Shown: positions 24,589 to 33,263, counted from the first letter of the stretch. The stretch is 64,000 nucleotides of DNA from AC-32 sp035518635 (GCA_035518635.1 DATIXI010000041.1:1-64000); one strand, 5' to 3'. Notes: generated from the letters alone by a model not told the origin. Program-made: numbers and translations.

Positions 24589-26403
24589 ATGGGCAGCCGG
24601 TTCGAAGAGCGTCTGGGGTCCGGCCCGGTGGTGGTCGGAGACGGGGGGATGGGCACGCTCGTCACGAGCGCAGTCCCTCGTTTGCGCTGCCCCGAGGAGG
24701 CGAACCTCCGCTCGCCGGAGAGCGTGGAGACGCTTCATACGAGTTTCATACGCGCGGGCGCCGATTTGATCGAGACGAACACGTTCGGCGCGAATCGCCA
24801 CAAGCTGGCGCAGCACTACCTCGAGGACGAGCTCGAGCGAATCAACGGCGCCGGGGTGAAGCTCGCGCGCGAGGCGCGCGAGGTCTCGGGGCGCGAGGTC
24901 TTCGTGGCCGGGTCGATCGGCCCGCTCGGCGACTCGCAGACGCTCGCGCCCGAGGAGCGAGGCGAGATCTTCGCCGAGCAGGCCGCGATCCTGGACGGCC
25001 GCGGGGTCGACCTGTTCATGGTCGAGACGTTCTACGAGCTGGACGAGCTCGAGGCCGCGATCGAGGCGGTGCGCAGCGTCTCCTCGCTGCCGATCGTCGC
25101 CACGCTCACGTTCGACGAGGGCGCCGAGACACTCGCCGGCGTGACCGCGGCCGAGGCCGCCGAGCGACTTCGCCCGCTGGGGCTCGCCGCGATCGGCGCG
25201 AACCACGGGGCCGGGCTGCACTGCGCCCTGGCCGCGCTCGAGGCGATGTGCTCCCCGGAAGGCCCGCCGCTCGCCGCGCTCCCGAACGTCGGCCTCGCAA
25301 GCCTCTCGGGCGGCCGCGTCATCTACCCGCATGCCACCCCGGAGTACTTCGCCGAGTTCGCCGCGCACGCGCGCAGGCTCGGCGCCCGCCTGATCGGCGG
25401 CTGCTGCGGGACGACGCCGGTCGAGATCGCAGCCATCCGCTCCGCGGTCGAGGAGGAGCGCGAGCCGGCCGCCCCGCTCGACGTGCTCGAGCGCGAGCTC
25501 CCCGGGCCGGAGCTCGGCGGCGGCCCCTCCGAGACCGAGCTCGCCCGGATGCTGCGCGAGGGCGAGTGGGTGACCTGCGTCGAGCTCGACCCGCCGAAGG
25601 GCGGCACCTACGACTCGATGCTGGCCGTCGCGCGGACACTGAAGGCCTCCGGGAAGGTCGGCTTCGTCGACATCAACGACAACCCGATGGCCCGCGCACG
25701 CGCGAACGCGCTCATGGCGGCGGTCGCGATCGAGCGCGACTGCGAGCTGGAGACGATCCCCCACCTGACCCCGCGCGACATGTCGATCATGGGGCTCGAG
25801 TCACTACTCCTCGGCGCGCACGCGGAGGGCGTGCGCAACGTGCTCGCGGTGACCGGCGACCCGCCCGAGGTCGGGGACTACCCGGGCTCGCAGGGCGTGT
25901 ACGACGTCGACTCGATCGGGCTCTCGCGGATCGTCTCGCACCTGAACCGGGGCGAGGACTACAACGGCAAGGGGATCGACGCGCCGACCTCGTTCTTCCT
26001 CGGCGTGGCCGTCAACCCGTCGGCCGACGACCTCGAGACGGAGCTCGATCGCTTCCGGCAGAAGGTCGAGGCGGGCGCGCGGTTCGCGATGACCCAGGCG
26101 CTGTTCGACCTCTCCTACCTCGACCGCTTCGAGGAGCGCCTCGGCGGCTGGCCGCTTCCGGTGCTGGTCGGGATCTTCTACGTCCGCAGCTACCAGCTCG
26201 CTGTCCGGCTACACAACGAGGTTCCGGGGATCGTCGTCCCCGAGGCGGTGCAGCGGCGGCTCGAGCGGGCAGGCCGGAACGCGGCCGCCGAGGGGCTCGC
26301 GATCGCGCGGGACCTGTACGCGGAGGCGCGTGACAAGGCGGCCGGCGTCTACATGATCCCGCCCTTCAAGCAGCCCGAGGCGGCCCTCGACCTCCTGGAC
26401 TAG
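24589..26403 (+). CDS. Bifunctional homocysteine S-methyltransferase / methylenetetrahydrofolate reductase
   Basis: A 604-aa fusion of the YitJ type. Residues 1-about 290 are the homocysteine-binding barrel: VVGDGGMGTLV, LIETNTFGANRHKLA, GSIGPLGD and the zinc motif GGCCGTTP (Cys272-273). Residues about 318-604 are MTHFR: EWVTCVELDPPKGGTYDSM, VDINDNPMARAR, IPHLTPRDMS, NVLAVTGDPP, GVAVNPSADD and FAMTQALFD (flavin/folate barrel). Together they make methyl-THF and pass the methyl group to homocysteine. The first zinc Cys of GxNC is replaced by His206 (GANH). ATG 24589; TAGAGT lies 9 nt upstream. A bidirectional terminator follows. Confidence 0.93.
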   Translation: MGSRFEERLGSGPVVVGDGGMGTLVTSAVPRLRCPEEANLRSPESVETLHTSFIRAGADLIETNTFGANRHKLAQHYLEDELERINGAGVKLAREAREVSGREVFVAGSIGPLGDSQTLAPEERGEIFAEQAAILDGRGVDLFMVETFYELDELEAAIEAVRSVSSLPIVATLTFDEGAETLAGVTAAEAAERLRPLGLAAIGANHGAGLHCALAALEAMCSPEGPPLAALPNVGLASLSGGRVIYPHATPEYFAEFAAHARRLGARLIGGCCGTTPVEIAAIRSAVEEEREPAAPLDVLERELPGPELGGGPSETELARMLREGEWVTCVELDPPKGGTYDSMLAVARTLKASGKVGFVDINDNPMARARANALMAAVAIERDCELETIPHLTPRDMSIMGLESLLLGAHAEGVRNVLAVTGDPPEVGDYPGSQGVYDVDSIGLSRIVSHLNRGEDYNGKGIDAPTSFFLGVAVNPSADDLETELDRFRQKVEAGARFAMTQALFDLSYLDRFEERLGGWPLPVLVGIFYVRSYQLAVRLHNEVPGIVVPEAVQRRLERAGRNAAAEGLAIARDLYAEARDKAAGVYMIPPFKQPEAALDLLD

Positions 26404-26410
26404 GCAAGAG

Positions 26411-26434
26411 AAGAGGCCGCCGAAGCGGCCTCTT
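26411..26434. terminator. Bidirectional terminator (cassette copy 1)
   Basis: AAGAGGCCGC (26411-26420), loop CGAA, GCGGCCTCTT (26425-26434): a perfect 10-bp stem between two convergent genes. Nearly the same hairpin recurs at 26922-26947 after the second secreted-protein copy. Confidence 0.8.
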
Positions 26435-26456
26435 CCGAGGGCCGGACCCGAGGGCT

Positions 26457-26816
26457 CTAGTGGGCGAGCGTCCCGTGGCGCCGGTTCCGTGCGACCAGCA
26501 CTCCCGCGGTGCCGAGAAGGAGAGCGGCGACAAGGCCGACTCCGACTCCGTCGTAGTTCCGGTCGGTGTCGCTTCTGCCCGTCTGCGCATACTGGCCGAT
26601 CTGATACGTCCTGTTGATCCCGGCCCCACGGACGCTCGTCCCGTTCCGCTTGGCGACGGTGGGCCCGATCGGGGTCTGGTGCAGCCCGACCGGCCGGGTG
26701 TTGAGGTCGTCCGTGAGAGGCCTCGCGGCCGCGCTGGTAACGGGGATCACGGCGAAGAGGGCCAGTGCGATGACCGTGCCCTTCAGGATCCTCTTCCTCA
26801 GAATGCGCTTGTACAT
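26457..26816 (-). CDS. Small secreted/membrane-anchored protein, copy 1
   Basis: A 119-aa exported protein of unknown function. The start MYKRILRKRILKGTVIALALFAVIPVTSAAARP is a clear signal peptide (cleavage likely after SAA-A). The mature part is polar (LTDDLNTRPVGLHQTPIGPTVAKR) and the C terminus has one membrane helix, VGLVAALLLGTAGVLVA, followed by RNRRHGTLAH, so the polar part is outside. AAGGAGAAGAAG precedes ATG 26816. The signal peptide, 5' region and terminator are almost identical to those of the gene at 26968-27402, while the mature parts differ. Confidence 0.75.
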   Translation of the reverse strand: MYKRILRKRILKGTVIALALFAVIPVTSAAARPLTDDLNTRPVGLHQTPIGPTVAKRNGTSVRGAGINRTYQIGQYAQTGRSDTDRNYDGVGVGLVAALLLGTAGVLVARNRRHGTLAH

Positions 26817-26842
26817 CGCTTCTTCTCCTTCCCGGTGTCCTA

Positions 26843-26866
26843 CGTACGACATGCCACGACCGTACG
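26843..26866. promoter_or_regulatory. CGTACG double site upstream of secreted-protein copy 1
   Basis: Two CGTACG hexamers (26843-26848 and 26861-26866) with centres 18 bp apart lie 27-50 nt before the start codon at 26816. The same arrangement occurs before copy 2, and CGTACG recurs beside the LuxR gene start. Probably an operator; the regulator is inferred only. Confidence 0.4.
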
Positions 26867-26921
26867 CCCGACCGGCCTCTGGAGAAATTGGAGAAACCCC
26901 TACGGTTTGAACCCGCACAGC

Positions 26922-26947
26922 GAAGAGGCCGCCAGAGCGGCCTCTTC
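26922..26947. terminator. Terminator (cassette copy 2)
   Basis: GAAGAGGCCGC (26922-26932), loop CAGA, GCGGCCTCTTC (26937-26947). It lies downstream of the second secreted-protein gene and upstream of the first. The stem matches the one at 26411-26434. Confidence 0.8.
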
Positions 26948-26967
26948 GAAGAGCCGGAACTGGGTGC

Positions 26968-27402
26968 CTAGTGGGCGAGGCCTCCCTGGTGCCGGCTGCG
27001 GACGGCCAGCGTGGCGGCGACGCCGAACAGGAGAGCGGCGAGAATGCCAGCTCCGATCCAGGCGTTGCTCCACTCGAAGTCGCTTCCGGTCGACACTGCG
27101 ACGGTCTGGGGCTGTGACGGGTTCCCCAGGCCGGTGGTAATCTCGGGCGACTGGATTGCGTACTGGCCGCGGAACTCCCGGTTCAGCGCCTGGACGTTGA
27201 GGACGTCCCTACCGCGCTCGGCAGGCGTCCGCCCGAACTGCTTCTCGTACCGCTGCTGCGCCAGCATGCTCTGGAGCCACGGATCGGGCTGTCCGACCGA
27301 GACCGGCTTGGCGGCTGCGCTGGTAACGGGGATCACGGCGAAGAGGGCCAGTGCGATGACCGTGCCCTTCAGGATCCTCTTCCTCAGGATGCACTTGTAC
27401 AT
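26968..27402 (-). CDS. Small secreted/membrane-anchored protein, copy 2
   Basis: A 144-aa paralogue of the preceding gene. The signal peptide MYKCILRKRILKGTVIALALFAVIPVTSAAAKP is identical to copy 1 except for two residues. The mature part is different: WLQSMLAQQRYEKQFGRTPAERGRDVL, then QALNREFRGQYAI. It ends with a membrane helix (WIGAGILAALLFGVAATLAV) and RSRHQGGLAH, like copy 1 (both end LAH). Function unknown. The conserved 5' end and divergent exported middle suggest duplication followed by relaxed or diversifying selection. Confidence 0.75.
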   Translation of the reverse strand: MYKCILRKRILKGTVIALALFAVIPVTSAAAKPVSVGQPDPWLQSMLAQQRYEKQFGRTPAERGRDVLNVQALNREFRGQYAIQSPEITTGLGNPSQPQTVAVSTGSDFEWSNAWIGAGILAALLFGVAATLAVRSRHQGGLAH

Positions 27403-27428
27403 TGCTTCTTCTCCTTCCCGGTGTCTTG

Positions 27429-27452
27429 CGTACGACATGCCACGACCGTACG
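27429..27452. promoter_or_regulatory. CGTACG double site upstream of secreted-protein copy 2
   Basis: CGTACG at 27429-27434 and 27447-27452, same 18-bp centre spacing and same 12-nt spacer as before copy 1. Further upstream both copies also share a CCCCTACGGTTT block (about 26898-26909 and 27484-27495), which here overlaps the 3' end of the LuxR gene. Confidence 0.4.
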
Positions 27453-27485
27453 CCCGGCCCGACGGGATGGAAATTGGGGAAACCC

Positions 27486-30242
27486 CTACGGTTTCGAGGG
27501 CGTTTTCGCGTCGCGGATGTGCCGCGCCAGCTCGCCGCGCGAGTGCAGCCCGAGCTTCTGGTAGACGCGGGTGAGGTTCGCCTCGACGGTCTTGACCGAA
27601 ACGAACAGCGTTGCGGCGATCTCCTTGTTCGAGCGACCTTCGGCGACGAGCTCGGCGATCTGGCGCTCGGTGGCGGTCAGGCCGCCCTCCGACCTGCGTC
27701 GCCCGCTGACGCGGGAGAGCTCAGCACGGGCCCGCTCGACGAAGGCCGTGGCTGAAAGCTCCCCAAACGCGGCAACGGCTTCCTCGAGCCGGTCGCGCGC
27801 GTCTGCCTTCCGCTTCGAGCGCCGAAGCGCGGCCCCGTGGACGAGCAGCGTCCGGGCGCGCTCGAACGGGAGCGGCACCTCCTCGTGCTCCGCGAGAGCC
27901 TGCTCGAACGTCGCAAGCGCGTCGTCGAGCCGTCCCTCCGCGCCCGAGAGCAGGCCGCGGCAGCGGAGGCATGACGCGATCGCGCCGCGCCGCCCGAGCC
28001 GCCTGGCGTTGCCCTCGTACCAGCCGAGCAACTCGGCCGCCTCCTCGAGCCGGCCGGTGTCGACCAGCGCCTCGACCCGGTCGGGCACGTACCGCGTCAG
28101 GCCGGGCTCGTCGATCCCCTCCGTCCGCGCAAGCTCGACGGCCGGAGCGAGCTGCTCCGCCGCCTCCGCCGCGTTCCCGAGCGAGAGCTCGAGCAGGCCC
28201 AGAGCTGCCGCCGCGAACTGCGAGACGGGCGCGAACTCGGTCGCCCGGCCGAGCACGAGCGCGGCCTCGGCAGCCTCCCGCGTCTCCTGCTCGAGACCAC
28301 GGTGCGCGTCGCACCACGCCCGGACCGCAAGCCCGTACCCCTCGAGCGCCTGCTGGCCGGCCTGGCTCGCGATCTCGCGCGCTGCCTCCGCGTTGCGGTG
28401 GCCTCGCTCGAAGTCGCCGAGCAGGCAGTCCGCCTGCGCCAGGAGAACGTAGACGTAGGCCAGCGAGCCCTCGTCCCCCGCCTCGCGGGCCCGTTCGAGC
28501 AGCGTCTCGTAGCCGGAGCGCACGCCGCTCGCGTCCTCCCACCACATGCGCGCCACCGCGGTCGTCCACTCGGGCTGGGAGATGATCCGCTCACTGCCGA
28601 CCGCCGGCTGGAGCGCAAGCGCCGCGTCTGCGGTCTCGACGGCCTCCGGTCGGCCGAGCGTCGCCTCGGCCAGCAGCTGCGAGCTGAGCGCCTGCGCGAG
28701 CAGCGCGTCGTCCCCGAGTTCTCGCGCGAGGGCCGCGGCCTCCTGCGCGTGGTCGACGGCCTCGCCCAGGCGCCGCCGCCGCCGGAAGAGCTGGGCCGCG
28801 GCGCCTTCGAGCGCCCTCACGCGCACCCCGGTGTCGTCGCCGGCCTCCTCGACGGCCTGGAGGAAGAGATCCGTGGCCGCGGCCAGGTCGTCCGCGTACG
28901 AGCGGACCCGCGCGAGGCTCGTCAGGACGTCCGCCCGCTCGGGGCCGGGCTCGAGCTGTGTGGCCGCCTCCTCGAGGAGCACGACCGCCCGCCTGGTGTC
29001 GCCCGACTCGAAGTGGTAGTAGCCGGCACAGGCGATTCGGCGCAGGCGGCTCGTCTCGAGCTCGGGCGGTGTCAGCTCGGCCGCCTCGCGGCTCAGCTGC
29101 GCAGCCGTCGCAGGGGCGCCACGGGTTCGCGCCCGGGTGGCCGCGTCGTCCAGCGCGCCCGCGACCTCCTCGTCGGGGCCGGTCGCGGCCGCCGCGAGGT
29201 GGCGGGCGCGCTCGACGGGATCGCGCACGGCTCGTGCCAGCCGGCGATGGACCTCCCGCCGCTCGGCCGGATCCGCGGACCCGTACGCGCCCGAGGCGAG
29301 CAGCGGGTGGAGGAAGCGCACGCTGCCGTGGTCGAGTTCGACGAAGCCTCCGGCCTCGGCCGCTGCGAGCGAGCCGGAGCCCGCGACCTGCTCGACGAGG
29401 TCGGCCGTGGGCTTCGATGCGGCCGCGGCGACGAGCAGCGCGTGCTGCGCGTCCGCCGGAAGCTCCTGGAGGCGGTCGTGCACGAGCGCGTCCAGCGTCG
29501 GCGGCAGCATCCCGGCCTCGAGCACTTCCGGCGCCCGCGCCAGCTCCAGTGCGAAGAACGGGTTGCCGCCCGAGAGCTCGTGGACGCGGTACAGCAGCGG
29601 CCGGGCCGGGACCGAGCCGAGCCGCTCCTGGAGCACTGCGTTCAGGGCCAGGAACTCGAGAGGCCCGACCTGCACTCGGAGCAGCCGCTCCGCTGGGAGC
29701 GCCTCCTCAAGCGCCTCGCCCCTCGCCGGCCTGCGCGCGGCGAGCAACGCAACCTGCTCGTCGTCCAGCCGCCGGAACGCGAACTGCAGGGCGGCGGACG
29801 ACGAGTCGTCGAGCCACTGGACGTCGTCGATCGCGACCAGCACCGGGGCATCGGCGGCCAGCGCGCGCAGCGCGTTCAGCAGTCCGGCAGAGACCGCGCG
29901 TCGGTCGGTACGCCCGCCGCCGGTGTCGAGCAGCAGCGCCGCCTCCAGCGCCAGGCGTTGCGGAGGCGCAAGCCTGTCGGCGACCTCACCGAGCGCCGGG
30001 CCGAGCAGGTCGGCGAGGGTCGAGAACGCAAGGCCCGCCTCGCTCTGCGCCGGTGCGGCCCGCAGCACACGGAAGCCGCTCGCCTCGGCGGCCTCGGCCG
30101 TCGCCTGCCAGACCGTCGTCTTCCCGATCCCGGGGTCGCCCTCCACGACCACCCCCCTGAACGCGCGCACCCCGAAGAGGAACTCGTCGATGGCGGCAAG
30201 CTCGTCTTCCCTCCCGATCGCGTGGGCGGCGATGGTGGCCAT
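27486..30242 (-). CDS. Large LuxR-family regulator with AAA ATPase and TPR-like region (LAL type)
   Basis: A 918-aa signal-transduction ATPase. N-terminal P-loop domain: IGREDELAAIDEFL, Walker A GDPGIGKTT, Walker B VLVAIDDVQWLDDSS, then GGNPFFALELAR. A long alpha-helical TPR-like middle (about residues 380-840) follows, and a C-terminal LuxR HTH (LTATERQIAELVAEGRSNKEIAATLFVSVKTVEANLTRVYQKLGLHSR). Such STAND regulators activate transcription when a ligand binds. ATG 30242 with GAGGG upstream; frames extending to 30404 overlap the protease gene. It lies 31 nt behind the protease gene. Its own start region and both downstream secreted-protein promoters share CGTACG. Confidence 0.92.
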   Translation of the reverse strand: MATIAAHAIGREDELAAIDEFLFGVRAFRGVVVEGDPGIGKTTVWQATAEAAEASGFRVLRAAPAQSEAGLAFSTLADLLGPALGEVADRLAPPQRLALEAALLLDTGGGRTDRRAVSAGLLNALRALAADAPVLVAIDDVQWLDDSSSAALQFAFRRLDDEQVALLAARRPARGEALEEALPAERLLRVQVGPLEFLALNAVLQERLGSVPARPLLYRVHELSGGNPFFALELARAPEVLEAGMLPPTLDALVHDRLQELPADAQHALLVAAAASKPTADLVEQVAGSGSLAAAEAGGFVELDHGSVRFLHPLLASGAYGSADPAERREVHRRLARAVRDPVERARHLAAAATGPDEEVAGALDDAATRARTRGAPATAAQLSREAAELTPPELETSRLRRIACAGYYHFESGDTRRAVVLLEEAATQLEPGPERADVLTSLARVRSYADDLAAATDLFLQAVEEAGDDTGVRVRALEGAAAQLFRRRRRLGEAVDHAQEAAALARELGDDALLAQALSSQLLAEATLGRPEAVETADAALALQPAVGSERIISQPEWTTAVARMWWEDASGVRSGYETLLERAREAGDEGSLAYVYVLLAQADCLLGDFERGHRNAEAAREIASQAGQQALEGYGLAVRAWCDAHRGLEQETREAAEAALVLGRATEFAPVSQFAAAALGLLELSLGNAAEAAEQLAPAVELARTEGIDEPGLTRYVPDRVEALVDTGRLEEAAELLGWYEGNARRLGRRGAIASCLRCRGLLSGAEGRLDDALATFEQALAEHEEVPLPFERARTLLVHGAALRRSKRKADARDRLEEAVAAFGELSATAFVERARAELSRVSGRRRSEGGLTATERQIAELVAEGRSNKEIAATLFVSVKTVEANLTRVYQKLGLHSRGELARHIRDAKTPSKP

Positions 30243-30249
30243 CAGCCCT

Positions 30250-30265
30250 CGTACGGAATGGTACG
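30250..30265. promoter_or_regulatory. Inverted repeat CGTAC-N6-GTACG before LuxR gene
   Basis: CGTACGGAATGGTACG, a perfect 5-bp-arm palindrome 7 nt upstream of the LuxR start codon. It shares CGTACG with the two secreted-protein promoters downstream. Autoregulation is a reasonable guess. Confidence 0.45.
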
Positions 30266-30273
30266 ACGGCCTC

Positions 30274-31404
30274 CTAGCGGGCGCAGGGGCCGGTAGAGAC
30301 CGGGCCGCGCACGGAGGCGAGAGCCTGCCGGACGACCGACGCCGGGATCCCGTAGCCGCCGGAGGCGCCGACCTGCGCGGCGAAGACGGTCGACTGCACG
30401 GCACCCGCCCCGTCCACGGCGGGGCCGCCCGAGTTCCCGTGCCGGACGTTCCCGCTCAGGCTCGTGACCACGCGCGTGACCGGGCCACGGCCGTATGCGT
30501 CCTCGCTCACCACGTTGACCGTCGTCCCGATGCGGCCCGGGACCGCGTCGAACGGCCCGTCCTCCGGGAAGCCGACGATCGCGACGGGCGCGTTTCGCGC
30601 CGGATCTAGGAAGCGCAGCGGACGCGCCGTGAGCCCCGGAACGTGCAGGATCGCGAGGTCGTCGCGCGCGTCGAAGGCGACCGCCTGCGCCTGCAGCGTC
30701 CGGCCCGAGAGCGGCGTCACCGTCGTGTCGTCCTCGCCCGCGACGACGTGGGCCGCGGTCACGACCAGGCCGGGCCTGACCACCCAGCCGCTCCCTTCGA
30801 CGCCGAGCCCGCACGCGGTCCCGAGCACGCGCACGACGCTCGGCGCCGCGCGGCGCACCCCGGGCTGCCGCAGCACGCGCGGGTCGGGCGGCTGCGTGGG
30901 CGCGGGCGGGCCCGTGAGGCTCTCGAACGGGTCGATCCGGCCGAGCGCGTTCAGGATCGTCCGCGGCGGCACGATCTCGTTCAGGCGCTGGAGCACGGCG
31001 GAGCGCTGGACCGAGCGCCGGAGCTGCGCCTGGCCCGGGAGCTGGAGCGCCATCGCCCCGAGCACCCACACCGCCACGAGACCGACGAGCGCACCGGCGA
31101 GAACGCCGAACGCCGAGTCGACCGCGCGCAGGTTCCGCCGCTCGCGGCTCCTGACCGCTGCTCCGAGCGAGCTGCCGACGACCTCGAAGAGGACCGCCAG
31201 TGTGATCGCGCCCGCGACCGCGAACACCGGCGCGTACGGAGAGCTCGAGCCCTCCGAGAGCAGGACCGGCGCGAGCCGTCCACCGATGATCGCGCCGACG
31301 ACGAGACCGGCGAGCGAGAGCCCGCTCCAGACGAGGCCCTGAGCGGCGCCGCCCAGCGCGGCGCACACGACGAACGCAACTGCGACCCAGTCGACAACGG
31401 TCAT
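30274..31404 (-). CDS. MarP-like membrane serine protease (CvpA + trypsin-like)
   Basis: A 376-aa protein of the MarP type, which in Mycobacterium tuberculosis protects against acid stress. Residues 1-120 contain four hydrophobic CvpA-like helices (DWVAVAFVVCAALGGAAQGLV, FGVLAGALVGLVAVWVLG). The periplasmic chymotrypsin-fold protease has a complete triad: His219 (VTAAHVV), Asp249 (DDLAIL) and Ser325 (HGNSGGP). Two cysteines before the protease domain and near the C terminus could form a disulfide. It is divergent from the SnoaL gene with only 19 nt between. Confidence 0.93.
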   Translation of the reverse strand: MTVVDWVAVAFVVCAALGGAAQGLVWSGLSLAGLVVGAIIGGRLAPVLLSEGSSSPYAPVFAVAGAITLAVLFEVVGSSLGAAVRSRERRNLRAVDSAFGVLAGALVGLVAVWVLGAMALQLPGQAQLRRSVQRSAVLQRLNEIVPPRTILNALGRIDPFESLTGPPAPTQPPDPRVLRQPGVRRAAPSVVRVLGTACGLGVEGSGWVVRPGLVVTAAHVVAGEDDTTVTPLSGRTLQAQAVAFDARDDLAILHVPGLTARPLRFLDPARNAPVAIVGFPEDGPFDAVPGRIGTTVNVVSEDAYGRGPVTRVVTSLSGNVRHGNSGGPAVDGAGAVQSTVFAAQVGASGGYGIPASVVRQALASVRGPVSTGPCAR

Positions 31405-31423
31405 TGGAACTAGGCTACGGGTC

Positions 31424-31855
31424 GTGGACGGCCCTGAGCTTCAGCAGTTCATCGACCGCTACAACGCGGCCTGGAACGACCACGACGTCGAGGCGATCGT
31501 CTCGATGCACACCGAGGACTCCGTCTTCGAGAACCACGTCACCGGAGACGTCAACGTTGGCCGTGAGCAGATCGGCAACGCGATCTCCGGCATCTTCTCC
31601 GTGTTCCCCGATCTGCGCTTCGAGGGGCGCCGCACCTACATCCGGGAGGATCTCGTCGTCCAGGAGTGGACCGCGCGCGGGACGCACGAGGGGACGATGA
31701 CCCGCTCCGGGATCGAGGTGCCGCCGACCGGGCGCAAGGTCGAGTACAGGGGCATGGACGTCATCCCGATCCGCGACGGCCTGGTGGCGCGCAAGGACGT
31801 CTACTCGGACTCGGTCACGCTCCTGCGGCAGCTGGGCCTGACCGAAATCGCCTAG
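31424..31855 (+). CDS. SnoaL-like/polyketide cyclase-fold protein
   Basis: A 143-aa alpha+beta barrel (NTF2-like) protein. LQQFIDRYNAAWNDHDVEAIVSMHTEDSVFENHV is the typical first-helix and D-H pattern, then GREQIGNAISGIFSVFPDLRFE and RKVEYRGMDVIPIRDGLVARKDVYSDSVTLLRQLG. Such proteins isomerise, hydrolyse or cyclise small molecules, or just bind them. GTG start with TAGGCT 7 nt upstream, so leaderless. Followed by tRNA-Asp. Confidence 0.9.
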   Translation: MDGPELQQFIDRYNAAWNDHDVEAIVSMHTEDSVFENHVTGDVNVGREQIGNAISGIFSVFPDLRFEGRRTYIREDLVVQEWTARGTHEGTMTRSGIEVPPTGRKVEYRGMDVIPIRDGLVARKDVYSDSVTLLRQLGLTEIA

Positions 31856-31876
31856 CTACACTGTCGCCCGCGCCAA

Positions 31877-31950
<74 letters not shown>

Positions 31951-32135
31951 TAGTTCCCGACCCCCTACCTCCAACCAGAAGTACGGCAGGCCCGTATCCC
32001 CTTAGCGCGGCAATCCCTCGACTTGACCCGGTTGTAAGGACTTCGGTCTCCGTATTTTTCGACGACTCGATCAGCAGCGCCCCCGGATGCCGCGGGGACG
32101 CGCAGGCACGAGCATTCAGGCAGAGGTGACAAAGC

Positions 32136-33263
32136 ATGAAACGCTCTGCGAGATTGGTCTTCCTTGCCACTGTTTCTCTCCCGCTCCTACTCGGTTTGTC
32201 GGCGGGCGCAGGGAGTGGGTCACTGGCGAAGGCCAAGCCGATGAAGCCACATACGCTGGTGATCGATAAGGGGCAGATCCGCTCCTTCGCGCAGGATGCT
32301 CATTCGATCGCCTGGATCGGTCAGGGCTACAAAGTCCATGTGCGCAGTCTCCTGATCGGACGGAGCGCAATCGTGGGTAGCGCCAGACCGAGCATCGGCG
32401 TGGGCGGCCCGGCTCCTGCCCTAGCTCTTGCGGGCACACGCGCCCTCTGGACGCGGTTCGAGGGCGGCAATAACCCGGAAACCTCACTCTGGACGTCCTC
32501 GCTCGGCGACGTCCCGATTCAGATTGACCTTTTCGTGGGCAGCTCCGGAGATCCTGGTGGCCTCTTCCTCGCCGGGGTTGCCGGCGACGGGCCGATGCTT
32601 CTCTACGGGGCGACGTCCGAGGGCTGCTACCCGCCGCCCTGGCCGCCGGCTCCCTGTCCGACGCTCGAGGCGAGAGGCGGCGTTGTGACAGTCACTGGGC
32701 AGTACGAGCAGCCGCCGATCAGCGGCATTCCTGCGCCGGTCATGATCGCCTTTGCTGCGCACAATCCTCAATCGGGGCAGATCTCGCAAGGGTTGCTCGC
32801 CGTCGCTCCGGCTGCCTCGCCGCTCGTGAGCGACCTGGGCAACGTGCCGAGGGTGGCGGAGAACGGCCCTGTTCAGGTCTACTGGTTCCTCAACAAGACC
32901 GTCCTGCTCTCTAGCGTGGCTCCGCGGGGGACAGTGATGGCAATCGCGCTCAGCTTCGCGGAGCTCGCGGTGCTCGTCCAGCGAGCGGACGGGACGAAGG
33001 CAATCGAGCGCTACGACCCACACGGGGGAACCCTCATCGGCACGACGTCTGTCCCGAAGGCGACGGCCTCTGAGCTCAGTACCAACAGCGCCGGGACTGT
33101 CTACCGAGTCGGACGCAAGATCTATCTGCTCGCCGGCGGAGCTCCGAAGCTCGTCTGGAAAGCGGCCGGAACGCCGATTGGGCTCTCGATCGAGAGCAAG
33201 CGGATCGCCTGGGCAGTCGACCTCAAAGGACGTGGCCGAGTCGTCGCCTTGACCCTTCGCTAG
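32136..33263 (+). CDS. Secreted beta-propeller-like protein A
   Basis: A 375-aa exported protein with signal peptide MKRSARLVFLATVSLPLLLGLSAGAG. The body has repeating short hydrophobic strands ending in turns (IAWIGQGYKVHV, GTVYRVGRKIYLLAGG, RIAWAVDLKGRGRVVALTLR), suggesting a beta-propeller. Not a recognised family. It is paralogous to the gene at 34521-35627: both share a QDADSxxWI-like early motif, AENGPVQVY and an almost identical C terminus (PIGLSIE..R.AWAVDLKGRGR.VALTLR). GAGGTGA precedes the start. The leader from about 32032 is homologous to that before 33424. Confidence 0.75.
   Translation: MKRSARLVFLATVSLPLLLGLSAGAGSGSLAKAKPMKPHTLVIDKGQIRSFAQDAHSIAWIGQGYKVHVRSLLIGRSAIVGSARPSIGVGGPAPALALAGTRALWTRFEGGNNPETSLWTSSLGDVPIQIDLFVGSSGDPGGLFLAGVAGDGPMLLYGATSEGCYPPPWPPAPCPTLEARGGVVTVTGQYEQPPISGIPAPVMIAFAAHNPQSGQISQGLLAVAPAASPLVSDLGNVPRVAENGPVQVYWFLNKTVLLSSVAPRGTVMAIALSFAELAVLVQRADGTKAIERYDPHGGTLIGTTSVPKATASELSTNSAGTVYRVGRKIYLLAGGAPKLVWKAAGTPIGLSIESKRIAWAVDLKGRGRVVALTLR

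Noticed and set aside
28302..30296. A 664-codon frame on the plus strand
   Set aside because: It is antisense to the LuxR regulator, rich in Arg/Glu/His with no domain; an artefact of GC-rich codon bias.
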